A stretch of 64,000 bases of DNA, taken from positions 315,001 through 379,000 of the forward strand of contig NZ_JAQFIL010000001.1 of NCBI RefSeq assembly GCF_029504655.1, given 5' to 3'. Of the stretch, positions 53,938-63,480 are shown one piece after another; position 1 is the first letter of the stretch, and every line of letters starts with the position of its first letter. Under the pieces are notes generated by a model. It ran no database searches and had not been told where the DNA came from. It was given only the letters and a program-made list of their open reading frames with translations. Source of the DNA: Catalinimonas alkaloidigena. Its GTDB lineage: Bacteria; Bacteroidota; Bacteroidia; Cytophagales; Cyclobacteriaceae. The position numbers and the translations under genes are program-made.

Positions 53938-54225
53938 TAAATCTCAGCTTGTAAAGCGTTTGTCAACGCTGATGAAATAGCCAGAGGATTATCTCCTTTT
54001 CAAGCCGAGAAGACAGCGACAGAGGCAGGAAGATTAAGGTTGAAAAGGACCAATACGCTAATTGAATCAGGTGAGAACTTTGCTTTTGAAACTAGGCGGT
54101 CTACTAAAAGCTATGTATAACAGATGAATCAAGTTAAAAATAAAGCATTTCAAGTAACCCTTCCGTTTTTTTTGCTTCATTCATTTGACCTGGCTATTTC
54201 AAGAGTAAAAGATCGGGTAAAAGAA
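53938..54225 (+). pseudogene. Remnant of a zeta-toxin-like P-loop kinase gene
   Basis: In one frame it reads KAFVNADEIARGLSPFQAEK, then EAGRLRLKRTNTLIESGENF and AFETRRSTKSYV, a stop (54118-54120), then QVTLPFFLLHSFDLAISRVK and DRVKE. These are the middle parts of zeta-type kinases (NADEIARGLSP, FAFETTLSxxSY, LAIxRVxxRV). The N-terminal P-loop and the C-terminal third are missing, and the GG-H-x-I-P motif that should follow RV is replaced by Rpn-type sequence. Clearly a dead gene. Confidence 0.82.
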
Positions 54226-54412
54226 GATATGAAAGTATACGAAGAGAGTCTAAAAGTCTATCGTGATAATGTATAGTGTCATTGAAACCGCTAAAAAAGA
54301 AGGAGCGATTAAAAAGAAATTGAGATTAACAGGGAAATGAAGAAAGATAATCATCCTATTGAGCTGATTATAAATACACTGGACTGACAAAAGCACAGAT
54401 AGAAAAATTATA
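54226..54412 (+). pseudogene. 3' remnant of an Rpn-type (PD-(D/E)xK) nuclease/transposase-like gene
   Basis: Continues in frame from the zeta-like fragment as DMKVYEESLKVYRDNV, then after a stop and frameshift as SVIETAKKEGAIKKK, and finally MKKDNHPIELIIN and LTKAQIEKL. The ETAKxEG segment and the IELIIxxTGLTKxxIEKL ending are typical of the C-termini of Rpn-family putative transposases in Bacteroidota. The catalytic N-terminal part is gone. Confidence 0.75.
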
Positions 54413-54550
54413 AGCTCCTCAAGCATAATTTCCCACTGTGACATAAGTCACTTTTTCTTTCCTCTTTTTTTACGTCCTTAGGTATTGTAAGCAGCAGATT
54501 GTAAGTCTGCGGTGATAATGATGGTTTAGCTCAATTTTGAATACCTAAAG

Positions 54551-55162
54551 ATGAAAAAGATAAGCCCACGCAAACTGTTCTTATTAAGTCCTGTGCTTCT
54601 GTTGCTAAGCTGTGGGGGAAGGAATGCAAATGAGCAAAGCGATACTGCTCAGCTCAGCACGCCAGAAGACACTGTTGATTATCTGGCCTTAGGACAGGAA
54701 TATGCTGCCCAGACCCAGTCAGTCCTGGGTAAAAACCTGATGCAGGCTATCCAAAGTGAGGGAAGCGCCCATGCGGTAGACTTTTGTAATACCCGGGCCT
54801 ATCCGCTCACCGATAGTATGGCGCAGGTGCTGAATGTTCATCTGAAAAGAGTTTCTGATCAGCCCCGGAATCCTGATAATGCCGCCGATGGTTCACAACT
54901 GCAATACATTAAGGCAGGCAAAGAGAAGCTGGCGCAGGGAGGGAAAGTAAGTCCTCAGCTACAGGAGTTTGATGGGAAAATGATCGCTTACTATCCTATT
55001 ATTACCAACACTATGTGTCTGCAATGCCACGGTGACCCTAACCGCCAGATCAATCAGGAGACTTTGGCTAAGCTCAATACGCTTTATCCTGAAGATCAGG
55101 CGAAGGGCTATGCCGAAAATCAGCTGAGGGGAATATGGGTAGTGGAAATGGATAAGGAATAA
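54551..55162 (+). CDS. DUF3365 haem lipoprotein
   Basis: Probable periplasmic c-type cytochrome or haem sensor of 203 residues. Lipoprotein signal with Cys21 (LLLSC). The DUF3365 body has AVDFCNTRAYPLTDSMAQ, then VSDQPRNPDNAADG, and a single haem-binding CLQCH at 156-160, ending with the LRGIWVVEM motif. Relatives (Tll0287 type) bind one haem with a Cys or His axial ligand and are thought to sense redox or light. Monocistronic here. Confidence 0.88.
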   Translation: MKKISPRKLFLLSPVLLLLSCGGRNANEQSDTAQLSTPEDTVDYLALGQEYAAQTQSVLGKNLMQAIQSEGSAHAVDFCNTRAYPLTDSMAQVLNVHLKRVSDQPRNPDNAADGSQLQYIKAGKEKLAQGGKVSPQLQEFDGKMIAYYPIITNTMCLQCHGDPNRQINQETLAKLNTLYPEDQAKGYAENQLRGIWVVEMDKE

Positions 55163-55313
55163 GGTGTGGAGAGCGCTTTACCCTTTCAGGGGTTAAACTG
55201 CTGAAGGCCAATACGCTAAACTCAGTAAAAGCAGTGCAAAACATACATTTTGTCAAAGTAATACCTGTGATGAACTATATTGGTTTACATAATCACATTT
55301 AAACTCACAAGCT

Positions 55314-55835
55314 ATGAGTACGATGCAAAGGTATTTTGAGCAGTTGGTGGATGACATACGGGAGTCGGCAAAAAATAAAGATCAGAATGTGCAGTTCAAT
55401 ATTCCCACGGACCTTTTGGAGGTACCGGAAGAATATGAACACCTAGAGGTAGAGCCGGCCCAGAAGGCCAGCGAATGGTTCAGGCTTTCACCGGAAATGT
55501 TCCCCCCTGCTGAGAAATGGACAGAAAGACAATTGCTCTACATGTGTGCAATCCTTCGTCAGCTTTATGAGCATTATAACATAATCGTAGAGTTACCATC
55601 TTATCTTCCTTACGATTTAGTGTACACTTATCTTCTGAAAGCCATGGATGTGTATATCACCTGCGACCAGGAGAGCTTGAATGACATTCGCTTTTGTGAT
55701 GGAAAAGGCTACGAATGTCCTTTTGGAAAGCATTGTACCAATGAGGGAGAGTACCACTGCGATACCTGGGAGTTTGGACAGGACTGGGAGGGTTTCAGCG
55801 ATCTGAAGTACATGGAAGACAATGATGAAGAATAA
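55314..55835 (+). CDS. Conserved hypothetical protein with C-terminal Cys cluster
   Basis: Acidic protein of 173 residues, no signal or membrane helix. A helical body with WTERQLLYMCAILRQLYEHY and YLLKAMDVYIT is followed by four Cys and two His residues in about 25 positions (CDGKGYECPFGKHCTNEGEY, then HCDTW), which could bind zinc or a metal cluster. I do not recognise the family. It is alone between DUF3365 and the GCS2-CBS gene. Confidence 0.65.
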   Translation: MSTMQRYFEQLVDDIRESAKNKDQNVQFNIPTDLLEVPEEYEHLEVEPAQKASEWFRLSPEMFPPAEKWTERQLLYMCAILRQLYEHYNIIVELPSYLPYDLVYTYLLKAMDVYITCDQESLNDIRFCDGKGYECPFGKHCTNEGEYHCDTWEFGQDWEGFSDLKYMEDNDEE

Positions 55836-56005
55836 TGCCTACAAAGTGTTGAATGGTGCATGATGATCCTATCCATCTCCGGATAAAAGTGCAGGGCTAC
55901 TGAATGCAAAGGTAGTCAGAAAGCTAATTTGCTGTTTTCTTCATTATTCGCTGGAAAAAGCTATTTTTAGAACAATAGGCGTACTTGTCTTTCAGAATAC
56001 ATAAT

Positions 56006-57880
56006 ATGGGGGAACATAGCGTAAATAGCCAACTCAATCATGAAAAGCGGGCAGCATTTATCAGGCATCTGCTTGATGACCTTCAGGCGCTGGAGTACAT
56101 GCTTGCGCATGGGTTGATAGAAGATGACATCGTCCGCATCGGGGCGGAGCAGGAATTTTGCCTGGTGAATAACAACTGGCGGCCTACCAAAAATGCGGAG
56201 CAGGTGCTAAAATCTATTGATGATCCACACTTCACTACAGAGATTGCCCGCTACAATCTGGAGATCAACCTTGATCCGCAGAAGATGAATGCTGACTGCT
56301 TCTCCCGGCTGGAAAAGCAACTGAACAGCCTGCTGGCAAAGGCCAAGGCAGGAGCAGAAAAGCATGACACGAAAATTGTACTTAGCGGAATCCTGCCTAC
56401 CATCAGCAAGAATGAACTGGAACTGGAGTACATGACGCCTACACCCCGCTATCGCGCATTGAATGAAATGATCAAGACATTGAGGGGTACAGATTTTTCT
56501 CTCCACCTGCGGGGCGTAGATGAACTTACCATTACTCATAACTCAGTACTTTTTGAGGCCTGTAATACGAGCTTTCAGCTGCACTTACAGATTGCCCCTC
56601 AGGATTTTATCGCCAGCTATAACTGGGCTCAGGCAATCTCAGGACCAGTATTGGGGATATGCGCAAACTCTCCCTTGCTGCTGGGCCGGGAGCTATGGAG
56701 TGAAACCCGTATCGCGCTCTTTCAGCAAAGTATTGACACCCGCAGTTCCTCTTATGCGCTCAAAGACCAGCAGGGGAGGGTAAGCTTCGGTAATGCCTGG
56801 GCTAGCGGTTCTATCGCTGAGATTTTTAAGGATAACATTGCTCAGCATAAAGTGATTCTTTCCAGGGAGATTGGCAGCAATGCAATGGAAGAGTTACAAA
56901 GAGGAAATACACCAAAGCTGGAAGCGCTCAACCTGCATAATGGTACTGTGTATCGCTGGAACCGTCCCTGTTATGGCGTAGGAGGGGGAAGAGCCCATGT
57001 ACGTATTGAGAATCGGTATATTCCTGCTGGTCCTACTGTATTGGACGAAATGGCAAACTTTGCCTTTTGGGTAGGCTTGATGAAAGGCAGGCCCGCGAAA
57101 TTTGAAGACATGTCTGGCTGCATGGATTTTCGTGATGCTAAGGCCAACTTTATCAAAGCGGCCAGAACGGGTAAAGAAACCATTCTACACTGGATGGGTA
57201 AGTCCGTATCAGTGGAGAAGCTAGTGACCAATGAGCTCTTGCCCATGGCCTATATAGGTTTACAAAAGGTGCAGATTGACCGGAAAGATATAGACCGGCT
57301 GCTGGGTATTATTGAGCGGCGTACCCAAGGGAAAACCGGTGCGCAATGGCAGGTAGAAAGCTATCGCAATTTCAGAAAGCAGATGAAGCAGGATGATGCA
57401 TTGCTGGCACTTACCAAAGCTATTTATGAGCATCAACAAACGGACTTTCCTGTACATCAATGGCCAAAAGTAGAAAGCAAACCAGCCATTCATAAGGCAG
57501 CAGAGCAGGTGGGGCATATCATGTCTACCCAGATGTTTACCGTGCACGAAGGTGACCTCGCTACTTTGGCCACCAGTATGATGCAGTGGAAAAATATCCA
57601 TCATGTACCGGTAGAAAACCAGTCAGGAAAGCTCTGCGGACTGCTGACCTGGTCACATATGGAAAGTCAAAAAAAAGAAAATAAGGGTGATGAACGTACC
57701 GTAGCTGATATTATGATCAAGGAAGTGGTCACGGTGCAGTACCACACCAAAATCAGTGAAGCCATCCAACTTATGAAAAAGCATGAAATCGGCTGTCTTC
57801 CGGTAGTGCATGAGCAGGACCTGGTAGGCATCATTACTAAGCATGATATTAGCGCGTTTCTGCATGGTGAAGGTAAATAG
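56006..57880 (+). CDS. GCS2-type carboxylate-amine ligase fused to CBS domains
   Basis: ATP-grasp-related glutamate-cysteine-ligase fold (GCS2) at about 35-440, starting with DIVRIGAEQEFCLVNNNWRP (Glu ligand), ARYNLEINLDPQ and LHLQIAPQDFIASYNWAQ. Two CBS domains follow at about 485-620 (IMSTQMFTVHEGDLATLATS and DIMIKEVVTVQYHTKISEAI, then GIITKHDIS), which usually sense adenine nucleotides. The ATG at 56006 was chosen over an upstream TTG at 55985. The next gene, an aspartoacylase-like hydrolase, overlaps by 17 bp. The pair probably forms and cleaves, or regulates, an amide-linked amino acid; the substrate is unknown. Confidence 0.87.
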   Translation: MGEHSVNSQLNHEKRAAFIRHLLDDLQALEYMLAHGLIEDDIVRIGAEQEFCLVNNNWRPTKNAEQVLKSIDDPHFTTEIARYNLEINLDPQKMNADCFSRLEKQLNSLLAKAKAGAEKHDTKIVLSGILPTISKNELELEYMTPTPRYRALNEMIKTLRGTDFSLHLRGVDELTITHNSVLFEACNTSFQLHLQIAPQDFIASYNWAQAISGPVLGICANSPLLLGRELWSETRIALFQQSIDTRSSSYALKDQQGRVSFGNAWASGSIAEIFKDNIAQHKVILSREIGSNAMEELQRGNTPKLEALNLHNGTVYRWNRPCYGVGGGRAHVRIENRYIPAGPTVLDEMANFAFWVGLMKGRPAKFEDMSGCMDFRDAKANFIKAARTGKETILHWMGKSVSVEKLVTNELLPMAYIGLQKVQIDRKDIDRLLGIIERRTQGKTGAQWQVESYRNFRKQMKQDDALLALTKAIYEHQQTDFPVHQWPKVESKPAIHKAAEQVGHIMSTQMFTVHEGDLATLATSMMQWKNIHHVPVENQSGKLCGLLTWSHMESQKKENKGDERTVADIMIKEVVTVQYHTKISEAIQLMKKHEIGCLPVVHEQDLVGIITKHDISAFLHGEGK

Positions 57881-59069
57881 CAAGGCACTTAAGCAATCCA
57901 TGAAAATTGGCCGTATGATTGGCCAACTTAAAGGGCGCGAAGCCGGACCGACCATCATCTTTACGGGAGGTATTCATGGCAACGAACCGGCAGGTATTTT
58001 TGCGCTGGATAAGGTGATGAAGGAAATAAAAGATAAGGATATCCGGCTTAATGGAAATATTTATGCGATCAGCGGTAATTTGTGGGCACTGGAAAGAGGC
58101 GTGAGATATCATCAGGAAGACCTGAACCGCCTCTGGACGAGCGAAAAGATGGAAAGCTTACTGACTGGCAAACTCGAGGTGAAACATGAAGATATTGCGC
58201 AACAGATAGAAATATACCGCGTTCTCAGAACAATTCTGGATACCGGAGAAAGTCCGTTCTACTTCATTGACCTGCATACTACTTCCAGCCAGACTATTCC
58301 TTTCCTTACGGTAAATGATAGCTTGCTCAACCGGAAGTTTACTACACAATATCCGGTGCCTATGATACTGGGGATAGAAGAGTATCTGGATGGCCCTTTG
58401 CTGAGCTATATCAATGAGTTGGGCTATGTGGCTTTTGGTTATGAGGGAGGACAGCATGACGCTCTGTTTACTATAGAAAGCATGATTTCTTTTATTTATC
58501 TCAGCCTGGTTTTTTCGGGTAGCATTGAGAAACAGGCGATTGATTTTGAGTATTATTATCAGTTGCTCTTACAGTCTTCGGAAGCCTCCCGGGGCATATA
58601 TGAGATTTTTTCTCGTTACGAGATCAAATCAGGGGAGGCTTTCCGCATGAAAGCGGGCTTTAGTAATTTTCAGGAAATTGAGAAAGGGCAAGTACTCGCA
58701 GAAAGTGATGGGCAATACATCTTAGCCCCTCATGATGGAAAAATATTTATGCCCTTATACCAGAGCCAGGGCAATGATGGGTTCTTTCTCATCCGTAAAA
58801 TTCCTCCAGTATTTCTTCGTCTGTCTGCTTTCCTGCGAAAATTTCGTTTTGACCGCCTCCTTCCTCTGCTCCCCGGTGTGCGTTGGCTTACAGATCAGCA
58901 TGATGTATTGCGTGTCAACCAGAATGTAGCGCGCTTTTTTGCCAAACAGTTTTTTCATCTCCTGGGATACCGGAGTAAGCAAATGGATAAAAGCCACCTG
59001 ATTATGAAAAACCGGGAAGCAGCTTCAAGGGAGCAGGAGTACCAGCAAAGCTTTTGGTACAAACCATAG
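57864..59069 (+). CDS. Succinylglutamate desuccinylase/aspartoacylase-family protein
   Basis: M14-like zinc amidohydrolase of 401 residues. Zinc ligands His and Glu lie in FTGGIHGNEPAGIFAL near residues 37-40, and the third His in YFIDLHTTSSQTIPF. The C-terminal part has a barrel-sandwich-like region (RMKAGFSNFQEIEKGQVLAE), as in this family. The ATG at 57864 lies inside the 3' end of the GCS2-CBS gene (17-bp overlap), so translation is coupled. Together they may handle N-acyl or peptide-like amino acid derivatives. Confidence 0.85.
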   Translation: MVKVNSKALKQSMKIGRMIGQLKGREAGPTIIFTGGIHGNEPAGIFALDKVMKEIKDKDIRLNGNIYAISGNLWALERGVRYHQEDLNRLWTSEKMESLLTGKLEVKHEDIAQQIEIYRVLRTILDTGESPFYFIDLHTTSSQTIPFLTVNDSLLNRKFTTQYPVPMILGIEEYLDGPLLSYINELGYVAFGYEGGQHDALFTIESMISFIYLSLVFSGSIEKQAIDFEYYYQLLLQSSEASRGIYEIFSRYEIKSGEAFRMKAGFSNFQEIEKGQVLAESDGQYILAPHDGKIFMPLYQSQGNDGFFLIRKIPPVFLRLSAFLRKFRFDRLLPLLPGVRWLTDQHDVLRVNQNVARFFAKQFFHLLGYRSKQMDKSHLIMKNREAASREQEYQQSFWYKP

Positions 59070-59231
59070 GCACAGCGTGAAAAACTAATGTTGTTTAGCG
59101 CTGGTCTATAAATGTCTGCTCCTGAAAAAAACAAAAAGTGCCTGAGGTGATTTTAATTGTATCATCAATACTTTTTAAACTGTCTGTGCTGAAAATCCTA
59201 AAGTAAATGGAGTGAGTAAGCATGAGAACCT

Positions 59232-60338
59232 ATGAACATGCGTATTTTTTTAACGAAAACTTCTTTTTTAATATTTCCTTTGCTATTATTCTTTTCTGCC
59301 GGATTTGCTCAAGAGAATAGCCTGAATATAGGCAGAGACCCTAAAATAAAAGTAGCAATCCATTCACAGCCCCCATACATCATTCAGGGTAAGAATGACA
59401 CCTGGGATGGTATCAGTATACAATTATGGCGTGAAGTCGCCGAAAGCTTACAATTACAATATCAGTTAGTTAATGTGCCTGAGGAGGAGCAGCAAAGTGC
59501 TTTGCAAAATGGTAAAATTGATGTTGCATTACTTGCTAACGTATCTGCTGAGAAGGACACTTTACTGGATTTCAGCTATTTTTATCATACATCTCATCTG
59601 GGAATAGCAATGATGCAAAGTAATAATCTGCGCGACATTGCTTCAGCCTTCTTCAGCAAGCGTTTCTGGAAAATTGCGCTGATGCTTTCTGTACTGCTGC
59701 TCATCGTAGGTACAGCGATCTATTTAATTGAGCGTACCAGCAATGATGATAACTTTGGGGGTGAGCGTTCTATCATCAGGGGGATAGGCGCTGGTTTTTG
59801 GTGGGCCGGCGTGACCATGACGACCATTGGCTATGGAGACAAAGCCCCCGTAACCTTTTTTGGCCGCGCAGTAGCCTTGCTATGGATGCTGATTGCCATG
59901 GGGGTGACCTCAGTGCTTACGGCAAGTATTATATCCGCTATGGGAGGATCATACAGCAAAACACTTAGCATACCTGATGACTTACGTGATATGAAAGTGG
60001 CCGCTGTAGAAGACTCAGATGCTGCTACCTATCTCAAAGAAGAAAATGTCAGCTATCAATCCTACCCAAGTCTGAAGGAAGCATTGCAAGCGGTAGAAAA
60101 TAAGCAGCTTGAGGTAGCAGTCAGCAGTGTCGCCTTGTTAAAATATACGATTGACAATAGCCAGAACATCACTTTAAAAATACAGCCTCAAAAGCGTAAT
60201 CCTCAATATTATGCTTTAGGCATAAGAGAAGAACATGATTTACTGGAAGATATCAACCGCGAAGTGATAAGAGTAATCAAGACGGACCAGTGGCAGCAGC
60301 AACTGGAGCGTTATATGCCTGAAAAGGCCGCGAAGTAA
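59232..60338 (+). CDS. Prokaryotic ionotropic glutamate-receptor-type (GluR0-like) ion channel
   Basis: Ligand-gated potassium-type channel of 368 residues. Order: signal peptide (1-26, GFAQ), S1 lobe of a periplasmic binding protein fold (about 38-130, IKVAIHSQPPYIIQGK), helix M1 (about 143-166), pore loop with potassium selectivity filter TIGYGD (in GVTMTTIGYGDKAP), helix M2 (about 208-230), and S2 lobe (about 240-360, MKVAAVEDSDAATYLKEENV). This is the GluR0 topology: potassium selective, opened by an amino acid in the periplasm. The ligand cannot be read from the sequence. It lies between the GCS2/aspartoacylase pair and a two-component system. Confidence 0.88.
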   Translation: MNMRIFLTKTSFLIFPLLLFFSAGFAQENSLNIGRDPKIKVAIHSQPPYIIQGKNDTWDGISIQLWREVAESLQLQYQLVNVPEEEQQSALQNGKIDVALLANVSAEKDTLLDFSYFYHTSHLGIAMMQSNNLRDIASAFFSKRFWKIALMLSVLLLIVGTAIYLIERTSNDDNFGGERSIIRGIGAGFWWAGVTMTTIGYGDKAPVTFFGRAVALLWMLIAMGVTSVLTASIISAMGGSYSKTLSIPDDLRDMKVAAVEDSDAATYLKEENVSYQSYPSLKEALQAVENKQLEVAVSSVALLKYTIDNSQNITLKIQPQKRNPQYYALGIREEHDLLEDINREVIRVIKTDQWQQQLERYMPEKAAK

Positions 60339-60379
60339 AAGAAGTCATGTTTCTGCTATTCAAGGTGATAATCCCGGCG

Positions 60380-60790
60380 CTATGAAGGATTGAGCTCATC
60401 CAGAATGGTTTTAACGCTTTCTTCTTTCAGCGGTTTATCAATGAATTTACAGATTTTATAATCCTTAGCTTTCTGTAGATCTTTAGCGTTTTGAGAGCTT
60501 GTTAGTAAATACACCTTGATCTGTGAGTGAGAGAGGCTCATTTCGTTCAGGGCATCCAGCACCTCAAATCCATCCAGTGCAGGCATGTTGATATCCAGAA
60601 AAAGCAACAGCAGGGTGTTATTTTTTTTAAGCTTTTCGTTGGTATCATTCACAATATTTACGGCTTCGTCACCGTCTGTAGTCACCATAATTTCATCTTC
60701 CCCAAACCCTAACTTTTCCAGTAGTAATTGGTTAATAAAATTAGTGATGGGGTCATCATCTACTAATAAAATACATTCTATCCCTTGCAT
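60380..60790 (-). CDS. Single-domain response regulator
   Basis: Receiver domain only (136 residues). Phospho-acceptor Asp66 in LLLLFLDINMPALDG, acidic pocket Asp11-Asp13 in LLVDDDP, and the conserved Lys in FIDKPL. No output domain, so it acts by protein contact or as a phosphate relay. It lies 40 bp downstream of the PAS histidine kinase and is probably its partner. Confidence 0.92.
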   Translation of the reverse strand: MQGIECILLVDDDPITNFINQLLLEKLGFGEDEIMVTTDGDEAVNIVNDTNEKLKKNNTLLLLFLDINMPALDGFEVLDALNEMSLSHSQIKVYLLTSSQNAKDLQKAKDYKICKFIDKPLKEESVKTILDELNPS

Positions 60791-60830
60791 TACTTACTTT
60801 ATTCGTTTAAAAAAAAGCAACTGAGCAGCG

Positions 60831-63134
60831 CTATGTGTTTAAAAAATGTACGATAAACTCACTTCCTTCGCCTTGCCGGCTATGCACTTTCAGGTTACCT
60901 CCATTACTTTCTATGATACGTTTGATGGTATAGAGCCCGATACCGGTGCCTTCCACATGTGTGTGAAGACGCTTAAACATTTGGAATAGCTTCTGCTGTT
61001 GTTCATCGCTCAGGCCCAGGCCATTATCTTTTACTGACAGTACCACTGCACCCTCCTCAAAAAAGGTGCTAATTTTAATTACAGGAGGACGCTCAGCAGC
61101 ATAATATTTTACAGCATTTGAAAAGAGGTTATACAGAATACTTCTAAGATTAGGCCTTTTGTAAATAATACTCGGAACCTGAAAGTCAAGCTTGATTTCA
61201 GGTGCAGCAGCATCAAGCAGGTGCTGGACATCCGACTTAATTTCTTCAAATATTTCCTCAAAACTGACTTCTTCACGGGTGGCATAAGCATTTTCATGCT
61301 GCATTTTAGTAAACTCAACGAGGTCAGTTATGGTTTTGTTGAGTTTACCTACAGAGGTATCTATCATATCCAGAAGCATCTTTTCCTTTTGGTTCGTTTT
61401 TCCAAGTATAGTTCCCCGAATAGCGAGCATGAGTCCTTCCAGATTGGTAATAGGTGCTCTAAGGTCGTGAGAAGCGGTATACACAAAATTATCCAGGTCA
61501 GTATTGATCCGTTCTAGTTCCAGGTTCTTCTGCTTGATCTCAGTGATGTCCATCACCACGCCTGCCATACGCAGGGCTTTTTTATTCTCAAAAAAAGTTT
61601 TGCCTTTAAGGGCTATCCAGCGGTCTTCCTGTTTAGCGCTTCGTATCTGCGTTTCCAGGTTGAGTTGTCCTGTCTCTTTTGCCAGCTCAAACTGCTCTCT
61701 TACATATTCCCTTTCTTTCGGTAGTACATGCTCAATCAGGTTTTCAAATCCCCAGTCGGGAGGCTGCTCTTTGTACCCAAATATGTAGTCATATTGCAAA
61801 GAGTGCGAAAACTCCCCGCTGTCCAGATCAAAGTCCCAGGTGCCCATCTCTCCGGCGCTCAAGGCAATGCGCAGGCTTTCTTCGCTTCTTTCGGCCAGTT
61901 TACGGGCATTGATCTGCTCAGTTACTTCAAAGGCAAATACCAGTATTCCGGAGATATTGCCTTCGCTATTGCGCATGGCCTTGTATACAAAGGTAAAATA
62001 ATGATCATTGAGCTGTCCTGTTCTTTCAAGGTCAAGAGGAACAGCTACTTCATTACCAACGTAAGTCTCTCCGGTGTGGTAAACATGTTCAATGATGTTC
62101 AAGAGGTCTTGACCTTTGAGTTCTGGTATGGCCTCCAGCAGAGGAAGGCCTTGTAGCTGGCGACCCTGAAAGAGTTGCTGATACTTAGGGTTTACCAAAT
62201 CAAAAACATGTTCGGGACCTTTCGAAGAAGCAACAAGGGCGGGAATGTTCATGAAAAGCTCTTTTAGTGCTTCGTTTTGCCTTTCCTCTTCCTGCCGGGC
62301 AGCTTCTTCCATAGCTGCAATACGCTCTCTTTCAGCAGCTTCTTTCTGCTCACTAATGTCAGTAATAATGCCTGACATACTCACAGCCTGTCCCTTGAGG
62401 TTAAACAAAGCTTTACCTTTTACCTGGATCCAGTGAATACTTTGATCGGGCCATCTGATTCTTGCTTCATAATTCAGGATACCATTTTGTAATGATTCTT
62501 CATAGCACCTCTGTGCATAGGCTCTGTCTTCTTCCAGAATATGCTGCCAAAACTGTTCAACTCCCCAGTCGGCAGGAAGCTCCTTATAACCAAAAATGGC
62601 ACTGTGCCCAATAGAACGTATCGTAGCGTCCTGTACAAAATCCATATACCAGCTCCCCATTTTTCCTGCTTCCAGCGAAAGCTTGAGTATATCTTCATTC
62701 CTTTCAGCCATCTGTCGGGCTTTCACTATCTCGGTGACTTCCGTAGCAGTCTGAATAATCCCTGTGATATTGCCTTCAGCGTCGCGTAGTGGCTTGTAGA
62801 TAATATTGAAATAGCAAAGGTTCATTCTTCGGTTTCTCTCCAATGTGGCAGGAAGCTCATTCCCCGAGAAAGGTTCTCCTGTTTGAAGCACTTTGGCCAG
62901 TATCTCCTCAAAGCCCTGTTCGGCTACCTCGGGCAGAGCTTTAAAAAGCGGCTTGTTGATGACCTGCTCATATTGCCGCCCCCATAATTCACACATGGCA
63001 GGGTTGGCCATTTCAATTATGTGTTCCTGTCCAACATAAATGCCTATGGCTACCGGGGCCTGCATGTATAATTGATGAAACCATTGAGATTCTTTAGAGA
63101 AGAGAGAAGTGTTGATGACTGATTTCAAACTCAA
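60831..63134 (-). CDS. Soluble multi-PAS histidine kinase
   Basis: Sensor kinase of 767 residues without membrane helices. Four PAS/PAC units cover about 20-535 (paired repeats beginning QAPVAIGIYVGQEH and NIPALVASSKGPEH, with matching FGYKELPADWGVEQF and FGYKEQPPDWGFENL blocks showing internal duplication). A HisKA domain follows with phospho-His in ASHDLRAPITNLEGL, and a HATPase domain at about 650-767 with DNGLGLSDEQQQKLF and GTGIGLYTIKRIIESNGG. Predicted to sense a cytoplasmic or redox signal. It starts an operon with the receiver gene. Confidence 0.92.
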   Translation of the reverse strand: MSLKSVINTSLFSKESQWFHQLYMQAPVAIGIYVGQEHIIEMANPAMCELWGRQYEQVINKPLFKALPEVAEQGFEEILAKVLQTGEPFSGNELPATLERNRRMNLCYFNIIYKPLRDAEGNITGIIQTATEVTEIVKARQMAERNEDILKLSLEAGKMGSWYMDFVQDATIRSIGHSAIFGYKELPADWGVEQFWQHILEEDRAYAQRCYEESLQNGILNYEARIRWPDQSIHWIQVKGKALFNLKGQAVSMSGIITDISEQKEAAERERIAAMEEAARQEEERQNEALKELFMNIPALVASSKGPEHVFDLVNPKYQQLFQGRQLQGLPLLEAIPELKGQDLLNIIEHVYHTGETYVGNEVAVPLDLERTGQLNDHYFTFVYKAMRNSEGNISGILVFAFEVTEQINARKLAERSEESLRIALSAGEMGTWDFDLDSGEFSHSLQYDYIFGYKEQPPDWGFENLIEHVLPKEREYVREQFELAKETGQLNLETQIRSAKQEDRWIALKGKTFFENKKALRMAGVVMDITEIKQKNLELERINTDLDNFVYTASHDLRAPITNLEGLMLAIRGTILGKTNQKEKMLLDMIDTSVGKLNKTITDLVEFTKMQHENAYATREEVSFEEIFEEIKSDVQHLLDAAAPEIKLDFQVPSIIYKRPNLRSILYNLFSNAVKYYAAERPPVIKISTFFEEGAVVLSVKDNGLGLSDEQQQKLFQMFKRLHTHVEGTGIGLYTIKRIIESNGGNLKVHSRQGEGSEFIVHFLNT

Positions 63135-63480
63135 AAAATTTTAATGCACAAAGGTAAAAGAATTTGCATGTTGTATACAGCTCACTTTTAATACAATACA
63201 AAGATGCTGAAATGTTTAAAGAGCGACAACATCAGGTTTCCTGTGTATGGTGGTTTATATTAAGGCTATAAAGTAATAAAGGAAAACCGTAATTCTATGA
63301 ATCTCTCATTAAACGGTGAGCTGGCAGCAGATATTTTTATTCCTAAATCAGAAAAATTAACTTTCTAATTTACTAATTTGATAAAAGCAGGATTTTTTTG
63401 ATCTGAAAGGCCAGATTATTAAGATTGGTAGAATATCAAAAATGGTAAATATTTTTGAATGAAAATTTATTGATAGTATT
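63135..63480. other. Spacer between divergent genes
   Basis: About 350 bp, AT-rich, without coding potential. It holds the promoters for the minus-strand kinase and the plus-strand gene at the window end; I could not place them. Confidence 0.45.

Larger units (their letters stand above)
53786..54550. other. Spacer with two fused gene remnants
   Basis: Apart from the zeta-like and Rpn-like remnants (53938-54412), this 0.76 kb has no gene. The last 130 bases should hold the promoter of the DUF3365 gene. A short GATTGTAAGTCTGCGG stretch near 54500 recalls a tRNA anticodon arm but no cloverleaf can be built around it. Confidence 0.5.

Noticed and set aside
54480..54530. tRNA-like stretch GATTGTAAGTCTGCGG
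   Set aside because: No acceptor stem or T-arm can be paired around it; probably a tRNA-like coincidence or tiny remnant.
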